IMG/VR virus record: IMGVR_UViG_3300006737_000074
Coordinates: 1 to 37,303 of that record
Origin: a virus
DNA length: 37,303 nucleotides
Strand: one strand, 5' to 3'
The notes under the pieces are model-generated. The model had not been told where the DNA came from and did no database searches. It was given only the letters and a program-made list of their open reading frames with translations. The number at the start of each line of letters is the position of its first letter. Position 1 is the first letter of the stretch. Positions 1-9,031 of this stretch are shown piece after piece. A program made the position numbers and the translations under genes.

Positions 1-1
1 G

Positions 2-3000
2 AAATTAGAAGATGGATCAAATGGTCAAAGAAAGCAATATATAATCTCTGCACTGATAACTGCAATGACAGATAATGCTAAAGAAAGACTTGCTGCTAAG
101 TTGGGTCTTAGTAGAAATGCATTAGCTATTGTTACAACTATGACTGCAATGGGTGTTCCAATTAGAACATCTGTGGCAATGATGAATCATCCGTTAATAA
201 GAGAAGCATATAAGCTAGAATCTAGAGCACCTCAATTTGAATTTGATGTTAAAGAACACATTGAAGCTAAGATGGAAAGTCTTAAAAATGCTGCTGCAAC
301 TTATGACTTAGCATCAGAAGAAGACTTTGCAGCTGCTGCTGTTAACGAAAAGTCTTTACTTGATGCTGCTCAAGATCCCATAGTAACATTTACATCAGAA
401 GAAGAACTTCAAGATAAAGTTGATAGAGCTGCAGATAATGGAATAGAAGCTATTACTAGAGAGCAAGTACTTAGAGATTATGCAGCTTTAAATCAATTCT
501 TAAAAGCTTTTGATATTGCTGAATTTTTAAGACCAATGGGTGACCTTTTAAATTTAGCAAAAGGATTTGGTAAAGATACAAATGATGTATATAAAGTTAC
601 TAAGGCTAGAGAAAAATTAAAAATAGATTTGACAGATGCTGAAATGAAAGCGCTTCCGCCTAATGAAATTCCAATGTTTGATCTAAGACCTGTGTTTTCT
701 AAAGATAGATGGCAAACAGGAATGTTAGATATACAAAATGAATTTGTAAACAGTATTTTACCAAAAGTATTTTTAGATGAAAGTGCCGGTTTCAAAAATA
801 TATTTAGATCTCTTGAAGCAAACTATAAAAGATTTACCAAAGAAGAAAGAGCGGTAATAAACAATGACTTGCTTTCATATATAACACTTCAAGGTTATCT
901 AAATTATTTAAATAATAATCCAATGTCTACTTTAGGCATTCCAACAAATGATTTAATATATCCAGAGGAAGGTTCTAAAGATATTGTTGACACATATGAT
1001 GAATTAAAAACATTAAATGGAGATAAGTATAACTTCTTTTTAGATGGGTTTATAAGACCAGAATCTGCTACGGATGAAGGTAATAAAACAGGGATAAGTA
1101 TGCTAACTGCTAATACACTAACTCCTTTAAATGACTCTCAGAAATTAGATGTTCAAAATGGTTTCCAAGAACTATATGCAGATCCATTAACTAGAGCATT
1201 GGCAATGAAAGTATTAAACTATATGATAGTAAAAGACGGATTGCAGCCTGTCTATAGAAGTATAATAGCATCCATAAACCCAGAAATGTTTGCTGATTAT
1301 ATGTCTACTTTACCAAGTACATCTCAAGCATTTGCTGCAATGGATGATAACCAAATGATGGCTAATTTTGGAATGTCATTTAGAGATTTAAAATTAAACT
1401 TTTTGAGAGAGTACGGCTTGCACCCTAAAACTGCAAGACTTTTGCAAAGAGGATCAATACCTGCAGTAGGTATATTTAATGGTAAGTCACTTATAAATCA
1501 AGCTAAAAAACCATTCACTTTAGAGTATGTAGAAAATAATCCTGATAAACTATTTGTTATATTTGATAATGAGTCTGAAACAGGATCTGGAAATAGCAGG
1601 TCTGTTAGAAATGCAGACAATGTTATTAGAATAGTAATAAAAAAAGATCTATCTAACAATGAAGAAAGTTTTTATACAGGTACTGAAATAAATACTGCAT
1701 CTCAAGAGATTACTCAACAGGTTGAAAAAATAAAACAAAATATAGATAACTTTCCAGGAGGGGTTATGATTCAAAGTCAAATAGATAATGCTGAGTTAAT
1801 GGGTCTTCAAGAATTTAGTGAAGAACTTTATGATGATCTACTTTCAATAATGGAAGATAACTTTGGTTATAAAGCTGCGGGTGTTACAGAAAAAGAACAA
1901 AAAGCAGAAACAAAAGAAATAAATAGCAAAGCGAAAAGCAGAGGTATATATTTAAATGATCAGTTTGATAAAGCGGTTATTGAAATAGATTTGTATAAAG
2001 GTATTTCAGGTAGACCTAAATTTGAGGAGAATGATACTTTTGAGACTAGAAAATTTGGTAAAATTGGAAGCAAAGGTAAAAGGTATGCTTCAAATAGAGG
2101 TCAAATAAAAAAATCATTTACAATAAATGAAGTTGCAGATGGTAAAGAAACTAAAGATTTAATTGAATTTCCTCAAACTATGGCTTTTGTTGTAGATGGA
2201 AAAACTAGATACTTTCAACTAGTAAGACATGCCGGTCCTCAATATGGTAATATAGGTGAAGGATTATCTCAAGAAATAGCTGTAGGTACGTATGCTCAGT
2301 ATATAGAAATAGATGTTATGGGATCAGTTGCACAAACTCCAATTGGTTTTATATTTGGAGAAAGACCTACAAATAATTCAGTAAAAGAAACAGTTAAAGA
2401 AGCTAATCCAGGAGAGAATGATTCAGGCGATGGTTCAGGAAGACCAAGTAGAGATCCTAATAAGATATATGGATCTATAGAATATGAATATGGAACAGAT
2501 GCAACTCTAGATGCTATGTTGGATAAAGCATATGATAACTTTGTTTTTAAAGATAAACTTGATAAAAAAGGCTGGCTAAATACTCCGGTGGCTAAAGAAA
2601 TAGTAAAAAAATATCAAGCTAAAATGTCAGATCCAAAACAAGATATTGAAGTTGATGGAAAAGATATAAAAGTTGGTGGTGCAAGCATTGCTGAAGAAGC
2701 CGCACAAGGAGAAGAGCAAGATACATTTAGTATTGATAATGAGGGCAATGAAGTTCCTACAAATGATTTAACAGATGCTTTGGAAGATGCGGAAGATTTA
2801 GATACCTTTAGCATTGATTCAAATGGTAATCCTATGGAATCTGGAGAGAATGCAAATGAAGGTCTTGATACAATTGATAATAAGGAAAAACTTGAAGCAT
2901 ACTTATCAACTTTAAGTATGGGTCAGCTAATGAATCTTAAAAAAGTTGGAGAAGCCTTTAATAGAGATTATGGTAGTATAGATGCTTTAATGAAAGAGTT

Positions 3001-3058
3001 TGCAAAAACATCTGATACAATGGAAGAATTTATTGAACAATTAAAATCCTGTTTTTAA
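2..3058 (+). CDS. Giant virion-type protein, C-terminal part (5' end outside window)
   Basis: The reading frame is open from base 2, so the ATG at 65 is probably internal and the gene starts left of the window; about 1018 residues are visible. The segment at about 1523-1880 resembles the phage DUF7831-type domain (NPDKLFVFGDN...R...NA, then a long helical tail ending in LYxxLL), but the usual GDN reads FDN and the GGQA-like part reads GNSR, so its active site may be lost. Most of the rest is charged and helical. Two acidic copies of DTFSIDxxGN begin at 2720 and 2801, 27 residues apart. The stop overlaps the next start by one base (TAATG), so the two giant proteins are probably translated together. 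Function is inferred: an internal or injected virion protein. The domain assignment is from memory. Confidence 0.75.
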   Translation, partial: KLEDGSNGQRKQYIISALITAMTDNAKERLAAKLGLSRNALAIVTTMTAMGVPIRTSVAMMNHPLIREAYKLESRAPQFEFDVKEHIEAKMESLKNAAATYDLASEEDFAAAAVNEKSLLDAAQDPIVTFTSEEELQDKVDRAADNGIEAITREQVLRDYAALNQFLKAFDIAEFLRPMGDLLNLAKGFGKDTNDVYKVTKAREKLKIDLTDAEMKALPPNEIPMFDLRPVFSKDRWQTGMLDIQNEFVNSILPKVFLDESAGFKNIFRSLEANYKRFTKEERAVINNDLLSYITLQGYLNYLNNNPMSTLGIPTNDLIYPEEGSKDIVDTYDELKTLNGDKYNFFLDGFIRPESATDEGNKTGISMLTANTLTPLNDSQKLDVQNGFQELYADPLTRALAMKVLNYMIVKDGLQPVYRSIIASINPEMFADYMSTLPSTSQAFAAMDDNQMMANFGMSFRDLKLNFLREYGLHPKTARLLQRGSIPAVGIFNGKSLINQAKKPFTLEYVENNPDKLFVIFDNESETGSGNSRSVRNADNVIRIVIKKDLSNNEESFYTGTEINTASQEITQQVEKIKQNIDNFPGGVMIQSQIDNAELMGLQEFSEELYDDLLSIMEDNFGYKAAGVTEKEQKAETKEINSKAKSRGIYLNDQFDKAVIEIDLYKGISGRPKFEENDTFETRKFGKIGSKGKRYASNRGQIKKSFTINEVADGKETKDLIEFPQTMAFVVDGKTRYFQLVRHAGPQYGNIGEGLSQEIAVGTYAQYIEIDVMGSVAQTPIGFIFGERPTNNSVKETVKEANPGENDSGDGSGRPSRDPNKIYGSIEYEYGTDATLDAMLDKAYDNFVFKDKLDKKGWLNTPVAKEIVKKYQAKMSDPKQDIEVDGKDIKVGGASIAEEAAQGEEQDTFSIDNEGNEVPTNDLTDALEDAEDLDTFSIDSNGNPMESGENANEGLDTIDNKEKLEAYLSTLSMGQLMNLKKVGEAFNRDYGSIDALMKEFAKTSDTMEEFIEQLKSCF

Positions 3059-6000
3059 TGGCACAGAAATGCATAAATAGAAGTACTGCTGAATTTAAAA
3101 ATGTTGCTGAAGCATTGGGTTCACCAATTGAGGCAAATTATTTAATGAATAAATGGCAGAAAGCAAACAACACGGATGCGTTACCCACAGTATCTGAAGT
3201 AATGCAATATAAAAAAGATCAGAAAGCTTTTAATAATTTAAAAACTAGAGAGTTTACAGAAGCGTTATATGCAAATTTAGTTAGACTTGGTATACTTACT
3301 AAATTTAAAGGAGATTATTATGTAGTGTCTTCTAGAAATAGAACATATGATCCTTCTATAAGAAAGTATAATTTAGATAGATTATATAATTATTTAAGAG
3401 TAAACCATATACCGAAGGAATCTATAAATAGAAGGAGTAAAGGTAAAGGTTTAGTTATAGATATAGAAAGAAATGTTTTTACACCAAGTGATATAATACC
3501 CGCTGCAAGAGGTTTTAATACACCACATTCTAGGGAAGTGGTGAGGCATTTGATGAGAATGTTTCCTCAAGTTTCTGTTGTTATGTTATCACCGGCAGAT
3601 GCTAAAAGAGCATATGATGATTTACCAATGGAACAAAAATCAAAGGTTCCATTTAAAGATATAAGATCTTTTTATGTAGATGGCAAAGCGGTTTTAATAG
3701 AAGGCCGTGTTACTGATGATGTAGCAATAGAAGAAATATTACATCCTTTTATAGATAGTGTTTATGTAGATAACCCTGAATTATTCAATAAGTTATTAAA
3801 AGAAGCAAGAAAAAGTTTTCCTGAACTATCACAAGAAATAAATGATGCTTACAATAAGCGAAGAGGATTTTCAGAAAAGCATAGACAACTTGAATTAGTA
3901 ACCCAAGCTTTATCTAGACATTTTAATAAAGAGTTTACTGAGAATGAAACTAGATCATTTAAAAGTGCAGTAAAAGAGTTTCTAAGTTGGTTCATGGATA
4001 TAATTAAAAATTTATCCGAATACTTAACAGGAAAGCCATTTTCTGCTAGATCAATATCACAGAATGCTACATTAACTGGTATAGCAAAACTTTTAAATAC
4101 ATCTGGTATTGAATTTAAAATAGATAGAATTGCTGATAGAAAAGTTAGATACAATCTTACAGGTGGTGCAAAGATAGCATATGATAAAGCTATGGAGTCC
4201 GGCAATGCAGTTCAAAAAGAAATAGCAAGGCAATTATTTCACTCAGCTGTTCATTCACCAAAAGATATAGGTATATTAGCAGCATCATCTTACAATAGAA
4301 AAAGTCCAATGCTGGTTCTTAATCAAAAGACACACACCTATAAAGATATAAATGATATAGAAAGATCTTGGAAAAGTACTACTGAAAGATTTAATGGAAA
4401 GAAAAGTCCTGAGAAGCAAGCTGAAATGGATGAAAAATATGCCATCAATCAAGCTTTAGGTAATAACTTTGATAGTATTACAGAAGCTTTAGCTGCGGGA
4501 TTAACTAAAAAAGAAGCTTTTGAGAGAGTTAAAGAAGATGCCGCAGAGGTTGGAGGACAAGTAATTCTTACAGAAGAGCAAGCAGGTAGAGCTTATGATG
4601 ATATAAATAATGTACTATATGACAAAGAAAGTGGATTATTAAGAGATGGTAGTATTGCATTACCTCAAGTAACAGTTTATGATGAAGCTACAGGAACTGC
4701 TGGTACAATAGATTTATTGGTTATAAAACCAGATGGTACATTAAAAGTTGTTGATCTTAAAACTTCTAAAGATGGGGTTAAAGATTATCAAGGTATTGCA
4801 GGTAAAAGATTAATGTATGATAAACAGTGGGATGTAGAAGAAAGCAGTGAACTTGTTGAAAAAGGTTTATTAAAAAAAGGTAAAAACGGAAAAGGTAAAC
4901 TATCAAAAAGACAAAAGCATAACCTACAAGTTAACATGTATAAAAGGATGTTGCAAAATATGGGATATACTATATCTACAGAACCAGATGCTGTTAGTAC
5001 TATACATGTAAAAGTAGGAATAAAAGGTAGAGGTGAAAATCAAACTTTTACAGGAAAGTTTGATTATGAAGGAGAACAAACCCATCCACCTGGTCAGAAT
5101 CAGCCGTATGTAGATGCACTTATTCCTCTTAATGTTAATCAAACTGCAAAAGAAGAAATAGATGAAGCAATGGAGCAATCTCCAGAATCTGTACAATCAG
5201 CTAGTCTAGAAGAATTATTAGATGGTCAAGAACAGCAACCAGAGGGCGTTGAAGTTTCACCTGAATTTTCTATTATAACTCAAGCTTTAAGAACATATCA
5301 AAAAGGTCTTATTAAAAAGCAAGAAGCGCTGAATCAACTTGGAAAACAAACTTTTTTAGGTAGACATCAAACTACAACACAACTTCAAGAACAAATACTT
5401 AATTCAATTAGTGCTATTAATATTGCATTAGGATCAGGTCCCAGTGCTAGATCAAGAATATTTAGTAGTTTAATGCGGGATGCTCTCAGGCAAATAAATG
5501 AATTCAAAGCGTATGTAGAAGATCCAAAAAACTTTGGTAAGCCGGAATATATATCTTATGTATTGAACTTTGATAGATTCATGGAAACATTTCAAGGTTT
5601 ATATAAACTTCAAGATTCTGCAGAATTAAATGCAACTCAGAAAAGTTTGGTTTTAAATCTACAAACAAAAGCTAATGATTTAGTAGGTGTTGGTAGTTTT
5701 GATAATTATACTCCGGGTATTATTGATAATGCAATTGAGAACTATGTAAGAACAATTGTCAAGAATACATCATCAAGAAACTTTACTGAAGATATGTTGG
5801 ATGATTTAATGAAGTTTGGAGAAGATATTAATGTAATAGAGTTGCAAACAAGAGATCTAGCTACATCTAAAGATACTTTATTAGCTTTAATGGATAAGAT
5901 TTATAAGTCTAAAAAACAAGAGCTTCTTGATAAAATACAAGACAGAGAAAAAATGATCCAGGCTGCTGCTTCTAAATTGCAAAAGCTTGCTGGTATAAAA

Positions 6001-8838
6001 GATCCTCAAGATTTATATGATTTTATGCTAGAGTTTGATGAAGCTGGAGAATTTACAGGAATGTATGTTCAAGAAATAGGACCGCAGTATTATGCTAGAA
6101 TGAAAGAGTTAAGAGATAAATTATTTGATTCTACTGGGCAGCCTAAACAATTTAGAGACATCTCAGATATAGCATCTGCTAGTTTAGAAGATATAGAATA
6201 TAATATTGAATTAGCAAAAGCTAAGGAAGAATTTGGAAACTTTTTTAGAGCTGAAACTATAGGTTTAAATGATCAACCTGCAGATGGCCAATATCATAAA
6301 TATACTGATGAGTTTAAAACGGAAAGAGCAAAGTACCAATACTTTGTTGCAAATGGTAAACATGGATTCTGGAAAAGAAAGAGTGATGTAAGTGATAGAG
6401 CCTATGATAGATTTATAGCTAAATACTTTAGAGTAGGTATTGAACAAGATGAAACAACAGTTGCTAAAAGAGGTAAAAATGGGGAATTTACAGGAGAGGT
6501 TAAAACTATTTATAATACAACACCTTACCCAAGACCTGAGTATAGAGTAGTAAGAGCCGAGCAACCTTTGAGGGATAGTGCTGGAAACATTACGCATAAA
6601 AATTTAAGAAGTGCTAAGTATGAAGCAATCATGAATGATGATACAGCACTAGGTCAAGCTAAAAAAGAATTTTACTTAATGTTTAAAAAATTATTTGAAG
6701 ATGATCTTTTAAATAAATTACCACCAAATCAAAGAAGTCAAATGCTTGGTAAAGTGCCTGTAATGAGAGGTAAGATATTTCAAGATTTAAAAGGTAAACC
6801 TAATTTAGTATCTAAAATGTTTGCCAAGTCAACCCGCGGCATTAAAAATCTTTTTACGACTACAATGCAGCAAAGAACTGTATTTGCAGATGAGACAGGT
6901 CAAATTGTTGATAGTATGCCTATATTTTATACAGGTAAAACTAGAAATGATGATATATTAAAAGGCATTGATGAAAAAATAGAACAATTAAATCAAGAGA
7001 GAATAGATGGTAAAATAAAACTTGATCCATTCAAAAAGAAAATGGCAGAACTAAAAGGCCTAAGAATGGAAGAAGAAAGTAAACCATCAAGAGGTGAACT
7101 AAATAAAGATATGGGAAATGCTTTACTTAAGTTTGCAAGTATGGCCGAACATTATGAAACAATGGGGTCTGTTGAAGATACCATGAAAGCAATGCTTAAA
7201 CAAATTGAAAGACGTCAATATAAAACTTCTGATGGAAAAGTTAAAAAGGTTATTAAAACTAAATTAGGTTTTGAAGAAAAAGCATCAATAAAAGGAAGTG
7301 ATTCTAATATTCTTAGAAGAGCTAAGAAATGGATGAATATGGTTTACTATGATAATGATCAAATGACTAAAGGCTTTTTTGAAAAAGTTTCAGATGGACT
7401 TATACAGTTATCATCATTATCTTATGTTGCATTTAACCCTTTTGGTAACTTTAATAACTATGTTCTAGGGCGGATCAATGATAACATTGAAGCAATAGGC
7501 GGCAGATTCTATTCCAAAGATGCTTTCTTAAGAGCATCCTTAGAGTTTAATAAAAGAGGTATTCCAGATATGATACACAGATTAGCTTCATCTGCAAAAT
7601 CTATAGGTGGGCCTAGAGGTGGTTATGACCCTGATAAAGCCAATAGTAAATTTGAAGCCTTTGTAGAACTATATAGAATGATGGATAGTCAAGCTGAAAT
7701 CCGAGAGTCAGGTTCTGAAATAGATAGAGTAGGAAAGTCTTATTTTAGAAGATTCATGGATTGGGGTTATACTTTACAAGATGCAGCTGAGTGGAATGTT
7801 CAGACTAAAGTAGGCATGGCCATGGTAATAGATACAATGGTTAGAAATGAAGAGACTGGAGAAATATTATCTTTATATGATGCTCATGACTTTGATACTA
7901 AAACTCATGAGTTAAAAATGAAAGAGGGTGATTGGACTGTAGTTAAAGTTGATAATAAAAACTTAAACAAAGAAGGTAATCCAGAAGTTCTTAGAGAATT
8001 AGGTAAGTATGATGATCAATATAGATATCAACTTAGAAATCAAATGCGTGAAGTAAATAAACAAATTCACGGTAACTATGCTTATGAAGATAGAATGGTT
8101 ATGCAGTCTAGTACTGTTGGTAAACTTGCAGCTCAGTTTCACAAATGGATTGCTCCAGCAATGAGAGCTAGATTTGACAAAGAATACTATGATGAAAACT
8201 TAGGTTGGATGGAAGGTAGATATAAATCTTGGTGGGGCTTTATGGGTTATACAAGAAAACAGCTTGCTCAAGGTAACTTTAAATTTAATCAATATGCTGA
8301 GGGATTCTTAGAAGATAATGGTTATTTAAAAGATGGGGATTGGCAAGATAATCAAAGAGCCCTTAATAGGCTGCAAGGTTTTTATAGATCTATGGGCGAG
8401 ATGGGTATTATACTTTTAACTGTTCTTATAAAAGAATTAATGCAAAGTCTTTGGGCAGATGATGGAGATGAAAGTGAGTTAGAAAAAAGAATGGAAAATA
8501 TCCTAATGTACCAAGCAGATAGAACATTAAAAGAACTTATTCTATTTGTCCCTATTATAGGATCTCAAGAACAAATGCAGATGGTAAAGTCTCCAATTGC
8601 ATCTACAAGAACAATGGGTGAATTAGGAGAAGCAATGTTCTCATTAATAGAAACTCCTTTTTATGCTATTACACAAAGCGGAGATGATTTTTATGAAAAC
8701 TCTGCTGTAGTATATCAAAGAGGTAGAAGAAAAGGACAACTTAAATTAGTCAAAGAATGGCAAGATGCTGTGCCTATTTTATATACAATCAAGAAGTGGC
8801 AAAACTATCTTGACATGAAAAACTTCTTTATTAAATAA
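3058..8838 (+). CDS. Giant multidomain virion-type protein with PD-(D/E)XK nuclease domain
   Basis: The product has 1926 residues. Around residues 222-231 is EEILHPF, followed by NPELFxxLL and QLELVTQALSRHF; this matches the pattern of phage HExxH metallopeptidase-like domains, but the first His is Glu (E225-E226-I-L-H229), so peptidase activity is doubtful. Residues about 415-640 form a PD-(D/E)XK nuclease domain: an NQKTHTYKD start, then D552 (GTIDLL), D566-L-K568 (VVDLKTS) and Q624...Y628 (QVNMYKRML). The long remainder is helical and charged; a hydrophobic stretch (MGEMGIILLTVLIKELM) lies near the C-terminus. Such mixed domains fit the polyvalent proteins described by Iyer and colleagues, thought to be injected with phage DNA. 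A bidirectional terminator follows. The nuclease core is seen in the sequence; the injection role is inferred. Confidence 0.85.
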   Translation: MAQKCINRSTAEFKNVAEALGSPIEANYLMNKWQKANNTDALPTVSEVMQYKKDQKAFNNLKTREFTEALYANLVRLGILTKFKGDYYVVSSRNRTYDPSIRKYNLDRLYNYLRVNHIPKESINRRSKGKGLVIDIERNVFTPSDIIPAARGFNTPHSREVVRHLMRMFPQVSVVMLSPADAKRAYDDLPMEQKSKVPFKDIRSFYVDGKAVLIEGRVTDDVAIEEILHPFIDSVYVDNPELFNKLLKEARKSFPELSQEINDAYNKRRGFSEKHRQLELVTQALSRHFNKEFTENETRSFKSAVKEFLSWFMDIIKNLSEYLTGKPFSARSISQNATLTGIAKLLNTSGIEFKIDRIADRKVRYNLTGGAKIAYDKAMESGNAVQKEIARQLFHSAVHSPKDIGILAASSYNRKSPMLVLNQKTHTYKDINDIERSWKSTTERFNGKKSPEKQAEMDEKYAINQALGNNFDSITEALAAGLTKKEAFERVKEDAAEVGGQVILTEEQAGRAYDDINNVLYDKESGLLRDGSIALPQVTVYDEATGTAGTIDLLVIKPDGTLKVVDLKTSKDGVKDYQGIAGKRLMYDKQWDVEESSELVEKGLLKKGKNGKGKLSKRQKHNLQVNMYKRMLQNMGYTISTEPDAVSTIHVKVGIKGRGENQTFTGKFDYEGEQTHPPGQNQPYVDALIPLNVNQTAKEEIDEAMEQSPESVQSASLEELLDGQEQQPEGVEVSPEFSIITQALRTYQKGLIKKQEALNQLGKQTFLGRHQTTTQLQEQILNSISAINIALGSGPSARSRIFSSLMRDALRQINEFKAYVEDPKNFGKPEYISYVLNFDRFMETFQGLYKLQDSAELNATQKSLVLNLQTKANDLVGVGSFDNYTPGIIDNAIENYVRTIVKNTSSRNFTEDMLDDLMKFGEDINVIELQTRDLATSKDTLLALMDKIYKSKKQELLDKIQDREKMIQAAASKLQKLAGIKDPQDLYDFMLEFDEAGEFTGMYVQEIGPQYYARMKELRDKLFDSTGQPKQFRDISDIASASLEDIEYNIELAKAKEEFGNFFRAETIGLNDQPADGQYHKYTDEFKTERAKYQYFVANGKHGFWKRKSDVSDRAYDRFIAKYFRVGIEQDETTVAKRGKNGEFTGEVKTIYNTTPYPRPEYRVVRAEQPLRDSAGNITHKNLRSAKYEAIMNDDTALGQAKKEFYLMFKKLFEDDLLNKLPPNQRSQMLGKVPVMRGKIFQDLKGKPNLVSKMFAKSTRGIKNLFTTTMQQRTVFADETGQIVDSMPIFYTGKTRNDDILKGIDEKIEQLNQERIDGKIKLDPFKKKMAELKGLRMEEESKPSRGELNKDMGNALLKFASMAEHYETMGSVEDTMKAMLKQIERRQYKTSDGKVKKVIKTKLGFEEKASIKGSDSNILRRAKKWMNMVYYDNDQMTKGFFEKVSDGLIQLSSLSYVAFNPFGNFNNYVLGRINDNIEAIGGRFYSKDAFLRASLEFNKRGIPDMIHRLASSAKSIGGPRGGYDPDKANSKFEAFVELYRMMDSQAEIRESGSEIDRVGKSYFRRFMDWGYTLQDAAEWNVQTKVGMAMVIDTMVRNEETGEILSLYDAHDFDTKTHELKMKEGDWTVVKVDNKNLNKEGNPEVLRELGKYDDQYRYQLRNQMREVNKQIHGNYAYEDRMVMQSSTVGKLAAQFHKWIAPAMRARFDKEYYDENLGWMEGRYKSWWGFMGYTRKQLAQGNFKFNQYAEGFLEDNGYLKDGDWQDNQRALNRLQGFYRSMGEMGIILLTVLIKELMQSLWADDGDESELEKRMENILMYQADRTLKELILFVPIIGSQEQMQMVKSPIASTRTMGELGEAMFSLIETPFYAITQSGDDFYENSAVVYQRGRRKGQLKLVKEWQDAVPILYTIKKWQNYLDMKNFFIK

Positions 8839-8842
8839 AAAA

Positions 8843-8868
8843 GGGGAGTGCTATGACTCCCCAATTTT
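8843..8868. terminator. Bidirectional intrinsic terminator after the giant genes
   Basis: A perfect 7-bp stem (GGGGAGT/ACTCCCC) with a 6-nt loop is followed by AATTTT on the plus strand and preceded by a run of A, so it can end the plus-strand giant genes and also transcripts arriving from the tRNA/nrd side. Confidence 0.85.
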
Positions 8869-8887
8869 AATATACTGTAGCTAGTAG

Positions 8888-8961
8888 TACACCCACCAGG
8901 ATTCAAACCTGGGACCTATGCATTAGAAGTGCATTGCTCTATTCAGCTGAGCTATGGGTGC
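8888..8961 (-). tRNA. tRNA-Arg (anticodon UCU)
   Basis: A full cloverleaf of 74 nt without encoded CCA. The acceptor is GCACCCA/UGGGUGU with a G1-U72 wobble, U8 A9, D stem GCUC/GAGC with loop AGCUGAAUA, anticodon stem AUGCA/UGCAU with loop CUUCUAA (anticodon UCU), variable loop AGGUC, T stem CCAGG/CCUGG with loop UUUGAAU, and discriminator A73. It reads AGA and AGG; AGA is by eye the dominant Arg codon in the surrounding phage genes, which explains why the phage carries it. Odd point: G19 is A and C56 is U, a matched change in the D-loop/T-loop tertiary pair. It lies downstream of nrdA on the same strand, so it may be cut from that transcript. Confidence 0.93.
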
Positions 8962-8965
8962 ATAT

Positions 8966-9013
8966 GGATGAGGTCTGGGGCTTTAACCCATATAGCTTTA
9001 CACTCCCCCATCC
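8966..9013 (-). other. tRNA-like folded element between nrdA and tRNA-Arg
   Basis: On the minus strand GGATGGG (plus 9007-9013) pairs over 7 bp with CTCATCC (plus 8966-8972), like an acceptor stem, and encloses a small arm TGGG/CCCA with the 7-nt loop TTAAAGC. The whole is 48 nt, too short for a normal tRNA and lacking an assignable anticodon arm. It ends 4 nt before the mature 5' end of tRNA-Arg. It could be a decayed tRNA, a processing signal, or chance pairing in a GC-rich spot. Confidence 0.4.
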
Positions 9014-9015
9014 TA

Positions 9016-9031
9016 CCGGTGTAACACCCGG
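9016..9031 (-). other. Hairpin directly after the nrdA stop
   Basis: CCGGTG/CACCCGG forms a short GC-rich stem with one bulged base, starting at the base after the nrdA stop codon. No U-tract follows, so it is not a classical terminator; it may protect the 3' end or separate nrdA from the tRNA part of the transcript. Confidence 0.4.

Noticed and set aside
8976-8990. Plus-strand loop with CTTTAAC that could be read as an ochre-suppressor anticodon loop
   Set aside because: The stem is only 4 bp in that register, U33 is not in place, and no acceptor, D or T arm fits on the plus strand.
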